From Arthrobacter sp. C9C5 (GTDB lineage Bacteria; Actinomycetota; Actinomycetes; Actinomycetales; Micrococcaceae), in assembly GCF_013359735.1 (NCBI RefSeq), contig NZ_JABFMX010000004.1, positions 124,001 to 188,000 of the forward strand: a stretch of 64,000 bases of DNA. Reading direction: 5' to 3'. Of the stretch, positions 1 to 10,878 are shown piece by piece. Position 1 is the stretch's first letter, and each line of letters begins with the position of its first letter. The position numbers and the translations under genes are program-made. The notes beneath the pieces were generated by a model. That model did no database searches. It had not been told where the DNA came from and saw nothing but the letters and a program-made list of their open reading frames with translations.

Positions 1-560
1 TCGACGCCGATCACGCCGCCGCCGAGGATGATCGCGCTCTTGGGGATGAAATCCATGGTGAGGGCTTCGTCCGAGGTAATGACCTTGCCGCCGATTTCGA
101 GGCCGGGCAGCGTGCGGGAGTAGGAGCCGGTCGCGAGGACAATGTTCTTGCCCTTGTACGCGGTGCCGTTCACGACGACGGTGTCGGTGCCCTGGAGCTT
201 GCCCTCACCCTCGATGACGGTGATGCCCTTCTTGCCCTTGATGAGTCCCTGGAGGCCCTTGAACTTGCCGGCAATGATGCCGTCCTTGTAGGCGTTGACA
301 GCGTTGATGTCGATGCCGTCCAGGGTCACGTTGACACCGTACTTGGCGGAGTCACGGGCGTGGTCGGCCAGTTCCGCGGAGTGCAGCAGGGCCTTGGTGG
401 GGATACAGCCGTTGTGCAGGCAGGTGCCGCCGAGCTTTCCCTTTTCGATGAGGCCGACGGTAAGGCCAAGCTGGACGGCGCGGAGCGCAGTTGCGTAGCC
501 GCCGCTGCCGCCGCCGAGTACCAGGATGTCGAATTCTTGCGCAGTTGCCTGATCGGCCAC
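1..560 (-). CDS. lpdA: Dihydrolipoyl dehydrogenase (partial, N-terminal part)
   Basis: This is the E3 flavoprotein of 2-oxoacid dehydrogenase complexes; it reoxidises dihydrolipoyl groups with NAD+ in the cytoplasm. The visible part holds the N-terminal FAD-binding GGGSGGYAT loop at about residues 16-24, the redox disulfide motif GGTCLHNGCIPTK, and the start of the NAD domain (ILGGGVIGV) just before the window edge, so the C-terminal half lies outside. I chose the GTG at 560 because it follows a GAGGGAG ribosome site at a good distance; the extended reading has no better start. It is transcribed away from pepA's 3' end. A near-palindrome about 140 bases upstream may be its control site. Confidence 0.93.
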   Translation of the reverse strand, partial: MADQATAQEFDILVLGGGSGGYATALRAVQLGLTVGLIEKGKLGGTCLHNGCIPTKALLHSAELADHARDSAKYGVNVTLDGIDINAVNAYKDGIIAGKFKGLQGLIKGKKGITVIEGEGKLQGTDTVVVNGTAYKGKNIVLATGSYSRTLPGLEIGGKVITSDEALTMDFIPKSAIILGGGVIGV

Positions 561-697
561 TAAAACGCTCCCTCGCGTGAACGATGACACGAGAGTACGC
601 ATCATCTGGTCTTGGAACTGTCTGCCGTGATTATGCCAGCAGGCCGGTTCCCTTTCGTTTGGAATTGCTTCTATGAAGCTAATTGCTGTGAAACTAC

Positions 698-715
698 GGT
701 TCACCTTAGCGAACC
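698..715. promoter_or_regulatory. Near-palindrome upstream of lpdA, possible operator
   Basis: The 18-base element reads GGTTCAC-CTTA-GCGAACC, with six of seven arm positions matching. It lies just upstream of a minus-strand -10-like hexamer (TAGTTT, 696-691), so it would fall in the promoter spacer of lpdA. There is only one copy and I cannot assign a regulator. Confidence 0.3.
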
Positions 716-768
716 ACTAATACATGCTCCACCTTGCCATGGCGTTTGTGGAGCGCTTGTGTCCAGTG

Positions 769-820
769 TCACGCGGCCCTGTGGCCGGGGTATCAGCCCC
801 GTGGCCGCAAGGCCGCGTGA
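769..820 (-). terminator. Hairpin downstream of pepA, probable terminator
   Basis: Outer arms TCACGCGGCC (769-778) and GGCCGCGTGA (811-820) are exact inverted repeats. Inside them GGCCGGGG and CCCCGTGGCC form a bulged second stem. It lies 50 bases beyond the pepA stop. No T-run follows on either strand, so it may be a GC-rich terminator or a 3'-end stabiliser. Confidence 0.5.
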
Positions 821-871
821 ACGGACAGTGCTTCAAGACCGGCGGTTCCGGACGCCCGCCGGCGGCTCCGC

Positions 872-2398
872 TCAGACGGCTTTGGCGAGGATGTCCTCGA
901 CGTAGGCCACCAGGGTGCGCACGGTGCTGCCGGTGCCCTGCTTGTGGTTGTAGCCGTAGGGGCTGCCGTTGTTGAAGGACGGTCCGGCAATGTCGATGTG
1001 GGCCCACGGGATCTGCTCGCCGTCCTTGCCCTTGCCGACGAACTCGCGCAGGAACACCGCGGCCGTCATCATGCCGCCGTGGCGTTCGCCGATGTTGGCG
1101 ATGTCCGCGACCTGCGAGTCCAGGCTGGGGCGCAGCTCTTCGGGCAGCGGCATCGGCCAGACGAGTTCGCCGGCGCGGTCCGCCGCGGCCTTGAGCGCGC
1201 CGGTGACGGAGTCGGAGCCCATGACGCCGGCGGTGCGGTCGCCGAGGGCGATCAACTGGGCGCCGGTGAGGGTCGCGACGTCGATGATGGCGTCCGGGTA
1301 TTCCTGGCTGGCGGCGACGATGCCGTCGGCCATGACCAGTCGGCCCTCGGCGTCGGTGTTCAGGACCTCGACGGTCTTGCCGCCGAAGATGGTCAGCACG
1401 TCGGCGGGACGCTGCGCGGCGCCGGAAGGCATGTTCTCCGCGATGCACAGCCAGGCGGTCGCCTTGACCGGCAAGCCCAGTTCCGCGAGGGCCAGGACGG
1501 TGTTCAGCACGACGGCGGCTCCGGCCATGTCGGACTTCATGTCGCCCATGCCGAGGTGCGGCTTGAGCGAGATTCCGCCGGTGTCGAAGGTGATGCCCTT
1601 GCCCACGAGCGCGATCTTGGCGGTGGCCTTGGCGGGGGCGTATTCGACCTTGACCAGGCGCGGCTGGCGGGTGGATCCCTTGCCGACGCCGAGGATGCCG
1701 CCGAAGCCGTCCTTCTCCAGGCGCTTCTCGTCCCAGACGGTCACCTTGACCGGCAGGCCCTTGGCCAGTTCCTTGGCGGCGTCGGCAAACGTTTCGGGGT
1801 AGAGGTGGCTCGGCGGCTGGTTGACCAGCGAGCGGGTGGCGTTGACGGCCTTGCCGATCAGGGCGGCGCGCTCCAGCACGGGCGCCAGTGCCTTGTCCGC
1901 GGCGAAATCGGTGAGGATGCGGACACTCTTGACCGGATCCTTGAGGCCGTCTTTGGCGGTGCGGTACTCGGTGAAGGAGTAGGCGCCCATCGCGGCACCT
2001 TCGGCGACCGCCGCGACGGCGGCAAGGTTCGGCGTCGGAAGCGCAAGGGTGACGGTGGCGACGCCGGCGAGCTGGCGGACGGCCGAGCCGGCCGCGCGGC
2101 GCAGTGCCTCCTCGGAGAGTGGGGTGCCCGCGGAAACTTTGCCGACGCCGGCGAGCACCAGGACGGAGGCTCCCGCCTCCGGCAGGCCGGGGAGGCGGTG
2201 CGCCTGGTCGGCGGCACCGGTAAGGCCAAGAACGCCCAGTGACTCGGCCAGCGCTTCGGCCGCCTTGGCTGTCAGCGGGTTGTCCAGCAGCACGGGGCCG
2301 TCGGTGCCCTGTCCCACGCCCACGACAAGGGCGTCGGACGGGGACTTCTTCAAGTCTCCGGCGATCGCGCTGAGTTTGACTTCGGTATTCTTGACCAC
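872..2398 (-). CDS. pepA: Leucyl aminopeptidase (M17 family)
   Basis: This cytosolic, hexameric two-metal aminopeptidase removes N-terminal residues from peptides. The C-terminal catalytic domain carries the M17 signature NTDAEGRLVM and upstream metal ligands (VGKGITFDTGGISLK and DMKSDMAGAA). The N-terminal domain is typical in length. I prefer the GTG at 2398 (508 aa): GAGGAC lies eight bases before it and the protein then begins VVKNTEVKLSAIAGD. An in-frame ATG at 2443 adds 15 residues that do not look conserved. The gene is divergent from the PAC2-family gene and stands alone, followed by a hairpin. Confidence 0.93.
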   Translation of the reverse strand: MVKNTEVKLSAIAGDLKKSPSDALVVGVGQGTDGPVLLDNPLTAKAAEALAESLGVLGLTGAADQAHRLPGLPEAGASVLVLAGVGKVSAGTPLSEEALRRAAGSAVRQLAGVATVTLALPTPNLAAVAAVAEGAAMGAYSFTEYRTAKDGLKDPVKSVRILTDFAADKALAPVLERAALIGKAVNATRSLVNQPPSHLYPETFADAAKELAKGLPVKVTVWDEKRLEKDGFGGILGVGKGSTRQPRLVKVEYAPAKATAKIALVGKGITFDTGGISLKPHLGMGDMKSDMAGAAVVLNTVLALAELGLPVKATAWLCIAENMPSGAAQRPADVLTIFGGKTVEVLNTDAEGRLVMADGIVAASQEYPDAIIDVATLTGAQLIALGDRTAGVMGSDSVTGALKAAADRAGELVWPMPLPEELRPSLDSQVADIANIGERHGGMMTAAVFLREFVGKGKDGEQIPWAHIDIAGPSFNNGSPYGYNHKQGTGSTVRTLVAYVEDILAKAV

Positions 2399-2733
2399 GA
2401 GGACAGTCCTCAATTCTCTGTGATTTTTCGGCAGGAACTGCATGTTCGGCGCCCTGCCATGGGTACCTGAGCCACCGTCGGCACTGCACGCAACCGGGTG
2501 TCTGCAAGGCCGTCTATAAGGCCAGTTCCGATCGTAGTCTCTCCCCGGCGCCGGAGTTCAATTTAATGAGAGCTGGCACACAGTCGCGGCAGGAATTACC
2601 CCGGCCGACGGCGCGTTGTAGCTGGTATCGGCACCTCGGGAACCGTCTGCGCGCGGGCCTTGCCTGCGCATCGACCCGACGGTCCGCCGCGGCGGCTCCT
2701 GCCGCCCACCTGCTACTGCGAAAGGAACATGTC
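2399..2733. other. Divergent intergenic region pepA / PAC2 protein
   Basis: This 335-base gap holds promoters of both flanking genes. On the minus strand TTGAAC (2561-2556) and TACGAT (2536-2531) could be a weak sigma-A promoter for pepA, but their spacing of 19 is long. An open frame runs in from 2566 in phase with the downstream gene; it lacks a ribosome site and is probably untranslated leader. Confidence 0.35.
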
Positions 2734-3672
2734 GTGATGGAACGGATTTCCGGCTCCTTGCTGGACCCTGAAACGCTCTACGTCCGTGATGACGCGCTGT
2801 TCCGCAGCCCCGAACTGCACGGGCTGAACCTGCTCATGGGCTTCACCGGGTTCGCCGACGCCGGTCACGTGGTGAGCCAGATCACCACGGAACTGCTCGA
2901 CACCCTCGACTCCGAACTCATCGCCGAGTTCGACGCCGACCAGCTGATCGACTACCGCTCCCGGCGCCCGCAGGTCAGCTTCGTCGAGGACCACCTGCAG
3001 GATTACCAGGCACCGCGCCTGGCCCTGTACCGGCTTGTCGACGGGCTGGGAAACCCCTTTCTGCTGCTGGCCGGGTTCGAGCCGGATCTGCAGTGGGAGC
3101 GGTTCGCCCGCGCCGTTGTGGGGATCGTGGAGGAACTGGACGTCAACCTGGCTGCCTGGATCCACTCCATCCCGATGCCGGTGCCGCACACCCGGCCGGT
3201 CGGAGTCACCGTGCACGGCAACCGGCCGGAGCTGATCGAGGGAATCTCGGTCTGGAAGCCCACCGTCGAGGTGCCTGCCGCCGTCGGCCACATCCTTGAA
3301 CTGCGCCTCGTCGAGGCGGGCCGGAACATCGCCGGCTACGTGATCCATGTCCCGCACTACCTGGCCGAGGCCGAATACCCGACGGCCGCCGTCGCGGGAC
3401 TGGAGTACCTGGGCGCCGCCACCTCGCTGATGCTTCCCACGGACCGCCTCCGCGAGGCGGGCCGGGAAGTCGGCCGGCAAATTGCCGAGCAGATCGACGC
3501 CTCCGAAGAGGTCCAGCAGGTCGTCTCCCGGCTGGAGACACGGTACGACGAGAAGGCAGAGGGCACCGTGCGCCGGTCCCTGCTCGCTGACGAGAACGAC
3601 CAGCTCCCGAACGCCGACGCGCTGGGCGCCGCCGTCGAGGCCTACCTGGCCCGTAAAGAACCCGGCGAATAA
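2734..3672 (+). CDS. PAC2 (proteasome assembly chaperone) family protein
   Basis: This is a cytoplasmic protein of the PAC2 / DUF75 family, related to archaeal and eukaryotic proteasome assembly chaperones and common in Actinobacteria, where the role is not established. Visible family features are the N-terminal LLMGFTGFADAG stretch, the middle region LAAWIHSIPMPVPHTRPVGVT, the segment IAGYVIHVPHYLA, and a charged, helical C-terminus. The start is GTG 2734 or ATG 2737, both after AAAGGA at 2721-2726; an upstream ATG at 2566 would add a tail with no family resemblance. The next gene, an MFS transporter, follows after 34 bases but has its own promoter-like box. Confidence 0.85.
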   Translation: MMERISGSLLDPETLYVRDDALFRSPELHGLNLLMGFTGFADAGHVVSQITTELLDTLDSELIAEFDADQLIDYRSRRPQVSFVEDHLQDYQAPRLALYRLVDGLGNPFLLLAGFEPDLQWERFARAVVGIVEELDVNLAAWIHSIPMPVPHTRPVGVTVHGNRPELIEGISVWKPTVEVPAAVGHILELRLVEAGRNIAGYVIHVPHYLAEAEYPTAAVAGLEYLGAATSLMLPTDRLREAGREVGRQIAEQIDASEEVQQVVSRLETRYDEKAEGTVRRSLLADENDQLPNADALGAAVEAYLARKEPGE

Positions 3673-3694
3673 ATACTATTTATGACGGCCGGGG

Positions 3695-3706
3695 CATAAT
3701 GGGGGA
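3695..3706 (+). promoter_or_regulatory. -10 box of a leaderless MFS gene
   Basis: CATAAT at 3695-3700 is six bases before the GTG at 3707, so transcription would start on or beside the start codon. No Shine-Dalgarno sequence precedes the GTG. Confidence 0.5.
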
Positions 3707-5038
3707 GTGACCTCCCCCCGCGCCTGGCTGATCTGGATCATCGGGATCTTCGCATACCTGGTGGCGGTCAGCCAGCGCACCTCCTTCGGCGTCGTGGGGC
3801 TGGAAGCCACCGCCCGTTTCCATGCCAGCGCCGCCGAAATCTCCTTCTTCACCGTGCTGCAGCTGCTGGTCTACGCGGGCCTGCAGATCCCGGTCGGCGT
3901 CCTGGTGGACCGCTTCGGCTCGCGGGCCATGATCGCCGGCGGCGCCCTGCTCATGGGCCTGGGCCAGCTCCAGCTCGCATTCGCCGACAGCATCCCGGGC
4001 GGCGTCCTGGGCCGCGTGCTCGTGGGCGCGGGCGATGCCATGACCTTCATCTCCGTGATCCGGCTGATCCCACTGTGGTTTGCCCCGTCCCGGGTACCGC
4101 TGCTGACCCAGCTGACCGGCATGTCCGGCCAGCTCGGGCAGCTCTTTTCCGTGGTGCCGTTCGCGATGATCCTGCACTCGGCCGGCTGGACCCCGGCGTT
4201 CCTGACCCTGGCCGGCATGTCCGGGCTCGCCGTCGTGCTGACGGTGCTGCTGCTGCAGGACCTGCCGCCCGGCCACCCCGCGCCGGAGCCGTCCCAGGGC
4301 CTGCGCGCCACCGGCGTTTCACTCTCCCGGGCCTGGCGGCAGCCCGGCACCCGGCTGGGGCTGTGGAGCCACTTCACCGTGCAGTTCAGCGGGACCGTCT
4401 TCGCGATGACCTGGGGCTACCCGTTCCTGATCTCGGCCCAGGGGCTGGACGCCGGCACCGTGTCAGCCCTGATGGCCCTCTACGTGGCAGCCGCGATCGC
4501 CGCCGGACCGCTAATGGGCAGCTTCGTGGCCCGCCACCCGCTGCGCCGGTCCACCATGGTGCTGCTGATCTCCGGGGCCACCGCCGCAGCCTGGGCCGCG
4601 GTGCTGCTCCAGCCTGACCGCTCGCCGCTGTGGCTGCTGGCCGGCCTGGTGGTGGTCCTGGCCATCGGCGGCCCCGGTTCGATGATTGGCTTCGACTTCG
4701 CCCGGACCTTCAACCCGGCCCACCGGATCGGGACGGCCACCGGAATCGTGAATGTTGGCGGCTTCATCGCCGCGCTGCTGTCCATCTACTTGATCGGGCT
4801 GGCCCTGGACGCGCTGCACCTGGCCGGGGCCTCACCGGGCGGGCTGTACAGCCTTGGCGCTTTCCGGATCGCGCTAAGCGTGCAGTTCCTGTTGCTGGCG
4901 GTGGGCGCCGCAGCCATCCTCATCACCCGGCGGAAGGTGCGCCGTCAGATGGCCGCGCAGGGCGTCATCGTGCCGCCGCTGCTCCAGGCCCTGGCCCAGC
5001 AGCGCCGGCTCGTCGCGGAGCGCCGCCGTACGCCCTGA
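3707..5038 (+). CDS. MFS transporter
   Basis: This is an integral membrane secondary transporter of the major facilitator superfamily, 443 aa with about 12 hydrophobic segments. Family features visible are the loop after helix 2 (GVLVDRFGSRAMIAGG, matching the GxxxDRxGRR pattern), two six-helix halves joined by a hydrophilic linker at about residues 185-215, and a basic C-terminal tail. Substrate cannot be told; the fold resembles the nitrate/hexose-phosphate type of carriers. Start GTG 3707 is supported by a -10-like hexamer six bases upstream rather than a ribosome site. It stands between two unrelated cytoplasmic proteins, so context gives no substrate hint. Confidence 0.88.
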   Translation: MTSPRAWLIWIIGIFAYLVAVSQRTSFGVVGLEATARFHASAAEISFFTVLQLLVYAGLQIPVGVLVDRFGSRAMIAGGALLMGLGQLQLAFADSIPGGVLGRVLVGAGDAMTFISVIRLIPLWFAPSRVPLLTQLTGMSGQLGQLFSVVPFAMILHSAGWTPAFLTLAGMSGLAVVLTVLLLQDLPPGHPAPEPSQGLRATGVSLSRAWRQPGTRLGLWSHFTVQFSGTVFAMTWGYPFLISAQGLDAGTVSALMALYVAAAIAAGPLMGSFVARHPLRRSTMVLLISGATAAAWAAVLLQPDRSPLWLLAGLVVVLAIGGPGSMIGFDFARTFNPAHRIGTATGIVNVGGFIAALLSIYLIGLALDALHLAGASPGGLYSLGAFRIALSVQFLLLAVGAAAILITRRKVRRQMAAQGVIVPPLLQALAQQRRLVAERRRTP

Positions 5039-5104
5039 CGGATTTGTCCACATAAGGAAACTCCCTGGCTGACGGCCGCCGCGGGCGCGGGCGAAGCTGG
5101 CCTT

Positions 5105-6469
5105 ATGACAGCTCCCGACCACCTGAAAATCACCGGCCCCGAGGACATCCTCGGGTTCATTCCGCATTCGCTGGGCTACTGGCCGGCCAATAGCCTCGTC
5201 GCCATGACCATGCAGGGAAAACGGCTTGGGGCCACGCTGCGCGTCGACCTCCCGGACGCTTCGCGCTGCCGCGGCCCCGGGCTGGCGGCCTTCGCCCTGA
5301 CGGTCCGGGACTATCTGGAGGCCGACGACGCGGCCGACGGCACGCTGCTTGCCTTTTTCACCGGCCGCTCTGTGGAAGCCGTTGCCGAAGATGCAGCCGA
5401 AGATGCAGCCGGGGATGCAACGGACAGCGCGGAGGGGGAGCTCGGTGCGGATTCCGCCGTGGATTCCGCCCTGGATCCCGCCGTGCTGGCCCGGCTGCTG
5501 CGCGAACTGGAGCGCACCCTCGGCAGAGCCGGGCTGCCGGTACGCGACGCCTGGCTGGTCGGGGAGCGGTATTGGCGCAACGCCTTCTGCCTAGACCCTT
5601 CGTGCTGCGCCCCGCCCGGCCGGCCGATCGAGGAGATCCGGAACAGCCGGCTCAATGCGGAGCTGGTCTTCCGCGGCAGCAGCGTCGGCGCGGCCCCGGG
5701 GAGGTCCACGCCCGCCGCGCTGCAGGAGCAGGGTGAACCGGCCGTGCTGGAAGCCGAGGAGGGCTGGGCGCGGGACTTCTCGGGCCGGTGGCGGGACCGG
5801 GCGCAGTTCGGCGCGGTGCTGGATGTGTGGGAGCGCGTGTTCGACGCCGGCGGGCACCGGTCAGCGCGGGCGACCAAGGCCAGCCAGGCCGGCGAGGCCG
5901 CACTGCCGGCCGGGCTCGCCGGCTACCTGCGCGCCTCGCTGCGCGTCGCGGCATGGCGCGACGCGGTCCTCGTCATGGCCGCCGCCGGGCGCGACGCCGC
6001 CGAGGCCGGTGCCGAGGAGTTCGGCATGTTCGACGGCGGCCCGGGCAACCCGGCCGCGCTGCCCGAGCTCGACGCCCTCCCGGCTGCGGAGAGTGCCGGG
6101 GCTCCAGGGGAAGCCGGTCCGGCCGGGGCAACAGCTGCGGAGACCCCGGGCTACGGGGACGTCCTCCTTGGCCTCGCGCCGCCGGCGCCCGACTGGGGCC
6201 GGCTGGCCGAACTCGACCGGGTCCTCCGCCAGCTCGGCAACTGTGGCGGCGGCGAAGCCCGGGCGGCGGCCCTCACAGCGCGGGGCTGGATCGAATGGTG
6301 CCGGGGCCGGGGATCGTTCGCCGATGCGCTCTTCACCGCGGCCGGAGCGGAGCAGCCCGGCTACCGGCTGGCGGAGCTGCTGGCCGAGCTGGGCCGCCGC
6401 GGCACGCTGTGCGGCTGGGCGCGCCGGCGGGAGGCAGCCTGGCAGAAGTTCGATCCGGATGCGGCCTGA
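5105..6469 (+). CDS. DUF4192 domain-containing protein
   Basis: This is a cytoplasmic actinobacterial protein of unknown function, 454 aa. The N-terminus (LKITGPEDILGFIPHSLGY) and the following strand-rich region identify DUF4192; the C-terminal half is helical with Ala-rich repeats. Between about residues 93 and 128 an acidic linker is built from near-identical 12-base units (repeats of EDAA and DSAL/DSAV), so its length may vary among strains. In several actinobacteria this family is found close to the primary sigma factor gene, as it is here. No membrane segment or signal peptide is seen. Confidence 0.85.
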   Translation: MTAPDHLKITGPEDILGFIPHSLGYWPANSLVAMTMQGKRLGATLRVDLPDASRCRGPGLAAFALTVRDYLEADDAADGTLLAFFTGRSVEAVAEDAAEDAAGDATDSAEGELGADSAVDSALDPAVLARLLRELERTLGRAGLPVRDAWLVGERYWRNAFCLDPSCCAPPGRPIEEIRNSRLNAELVFRGSSVGAAPGRSTPAALQEQGEPAVLEAEEGWARDFSGRWRDRAQFGAVLDVWERVFDAGGHRSARATKASQAGEAALPAGLAGYLRASLRVAAWRDAVLVMAAAGRDAAEAGAEEFGMFDGGPGNPAALPELDALPAAESAGAPGEAGPAGATAAETPGYGDVLLGLAPPAPDWGRLAELDRVLRQLGNCGGGEARAAALTARGWIEWCRGRGSFADALFTAAGAEQPGYRLAELLAELGRRGTLCGWARRREAAWQKFDPDAA

Positions 6470-6604
6470 GCCCCGGCGCCCCGGGCCGCAATATTGCGTT
6501 GACGCGTGCGCTCCGAGGTCCCGTTCCGGAAAATCGTGAGACAATGGTTGGCGAGACCCGGTTGGGTCCGTGTATCGAGTGCGTGTAGCGAACCTTGGAA
6601 ACAG

Positions 6605-6630
6605 GGAACATTACGGTCGCCCCGGCAGTT
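6605..6630 (+). promoter_or_regulatory. Candidate SigR/SigH-type promoter upstream of sigA
   Basis: GGAAC at 6605-6609 is followed after exactly 18 bases by GTT at 6628-6630. This matches the redox-stress ECF sigma consensus (GGAAT/C-N18-GTT) of actinobacterial SigR/SigH. It lies about 115 bases before the sigma factor start. In Streptomyces the hrdB gene is known to have a SigR-dependent promoter. Confidence 0.45.
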
Positions 6631-6680
6631 CTACTAAGTGGCTCTGCTGGACGTGATTGCGCCTGATGTGAAACACGGAC

Positions 6681-6713
6681 TTGACAGGGTCATAGTGGTG
6701 TTGCCCGTATGGT
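6681..6713 (+). promoter_or_regulatory. Candidate housekeeping promoter of sigA
   Basis: A perfect -35 TTGACA lies at 6681-6686 and TATGGT, a TAnnnT hexamer, at 6708-6713. The 21-base spacing is too long for an ordinary promoter, so only one of the two boxes may be in use. A ribosome site (AGAAAGG, 6733-6739) follows. Confidence 0.3.
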
Positions 6714-6745
6714 GATTCCACAGACCGCCGCTAGAAAGGTTTTCT

Positions 6746-8080
<1,335 letters not shown>

Positions 8081-8108
8081 GCGGCCCGGAGTAAACGCCG
8101 GTTCCGGT

Positions 8109-8168
8109 AACGCGGGGCCACGCGCCGCCTTTGATCTACGGATCACGGGCGGGACGTGGCCCCGCGTT
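8109..8168 (+). terminator. Inverted repeat after sigA
   Basis: AACGCGGGGCCACG (8109-8122) and its exact complement (8155-8168) form a 14-base-pair stem with a 32-base loop, 28 bases after the sigA stop. A short T-rich patch follows. It is the likely sigA terminator. Confidence 0.6.
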
Positions 8169-8220
8169 TCCTGCTTAAACGGGGGGATTGGACCTTGGTC
8201 CCCGTCCAGGACGTAAAGCA

Positions 8221-8251
8221 GAAGGACCCCTCCGCATGGGAGGGGTCCTTC
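8221..8251 (-). terminator. Strong hairpin downstream of the DUF7455 gene
   Basis: GAAGGACCCCTCC (8221-8233) pairs exactly with 8239-8251, giving a 13-base-pair stem and a five-base loop. It lies 32 bases beyond the minus-strand DUF7455 stop and also downstream of sigA, so it can serve both converging transcripts. Confidence 0.75.
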
Positions 8252-8283
8252 GGGCGGATCTCAACCGAGATCCTGTGGGACGT

Positions 8284-8505
8284 CTAGTCGACCGGAACCG
8301 GTGCCTTCTCGTGGAGGCGGCCCGTCTCGTCGTGCCAGTCGGAACTGAGCGGACGAAGGTTCGGTTCTACGGCGCGTGCGTGGTGAGCGCAGAAAAGCAG
8401 TTCACCGCCGGAGGCTCCGAGAACAACCCGGACGTATGCCTGAGCTCCGCAACGGTCGCACCGGTCAACGGTGGTGAGTGTGCGGTCCGCAACTGCTGTT
8501 GTCAT
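8284..8505 (-). CDS. DUF7455 domain-containing small protein
   Basis: This is a 73-residue cytoplasmic protein. Two cysteine/histidine clusters, DRCDRCGAQAYV near residue 17 and FCAHHAR near residue 39, suggest a small zinc-binding knuckle; the family is common in Actinobacteria and has no known function. I place the start at ATG 8505, preceded by a near-perfect AAGGAGG ribosome site at 8513-8519; the longer reading from 8568 would run through that site. An AT-rich stretch just upstream (TATATAGATG on the minus strand) probably contains the promoter. It stands between the primary sigma factor and topoisomerase IV genes. Confidence 0.85.
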   Translation of the reverse strand: MTTAVADRTLTTVDRCDRCGAQAYVRVVLGASGGELLFCAHHARAVEPNLRPLSSDWHDETGRLHEKAPVPVD

Positions 8506-8682
8506 GTTCGGCCTCCTTAGTAGATCGATACATCTATATAACCAGCATTCGCTGCCATTCCATGGCAAGGATGGGCCACTTTCGCTGTCCGCGTATCACG
8601 GCTCAATAACGGCGGCCAGGGTCTTATCCGCTGTGTTGCCCCGTCGGGGGAGTGGCAACCCGGACTCCGGCGCCAGGCCGAC

Positions 8683-8688
8683 TAATCT
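8683..8688 (+). promoter_or_regulatory. Candidate -10 box of the topoisomerase IV B gene
   Basis: TAATCT fits the TAnnnT pattern and lies 45 bases before the GTG start, followed by an AAGGAG ribosome site. No clear -35 box is seen. Confidence 0.35.
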
Positions 8689-8733
8689 AGGAAGAGCGTC
8701 TCTACGTTCCATCCCTGAAGGAGTTCCCGACCC

Positions 8734-10842
<2,109 letters not shown>

Positions 10843-10878
10843 GCGGGCGCAGCCCGTCCCGCGCGCCGGGAAACCGGG

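Larger units (their letters stand above)
561..871. other. Intergenic region between pepA and lpdA
   Basis: This 311-base gap has no convincing gene. The part near pepA (about 769-820) can fold into a GC-rich hairpin. The AT-richer part at about 660-720 probably carries the lpdA promoter: on the minus strand there is a TAGTTT hexamer at 696-691, with a near-palindrome directly upstream at 698-715. Short open frames here look like shadows. Confidence 0.5.

Noticed and set aside
717..2507. 596-residue open frame antisense-phase over pepA
   Set aside because: It runs on the same strand as pepA in another frame, is extremely Arg/Gly/Pro-rich and matches no family; it is a high-GC shadow of the aminopeptidase gene.
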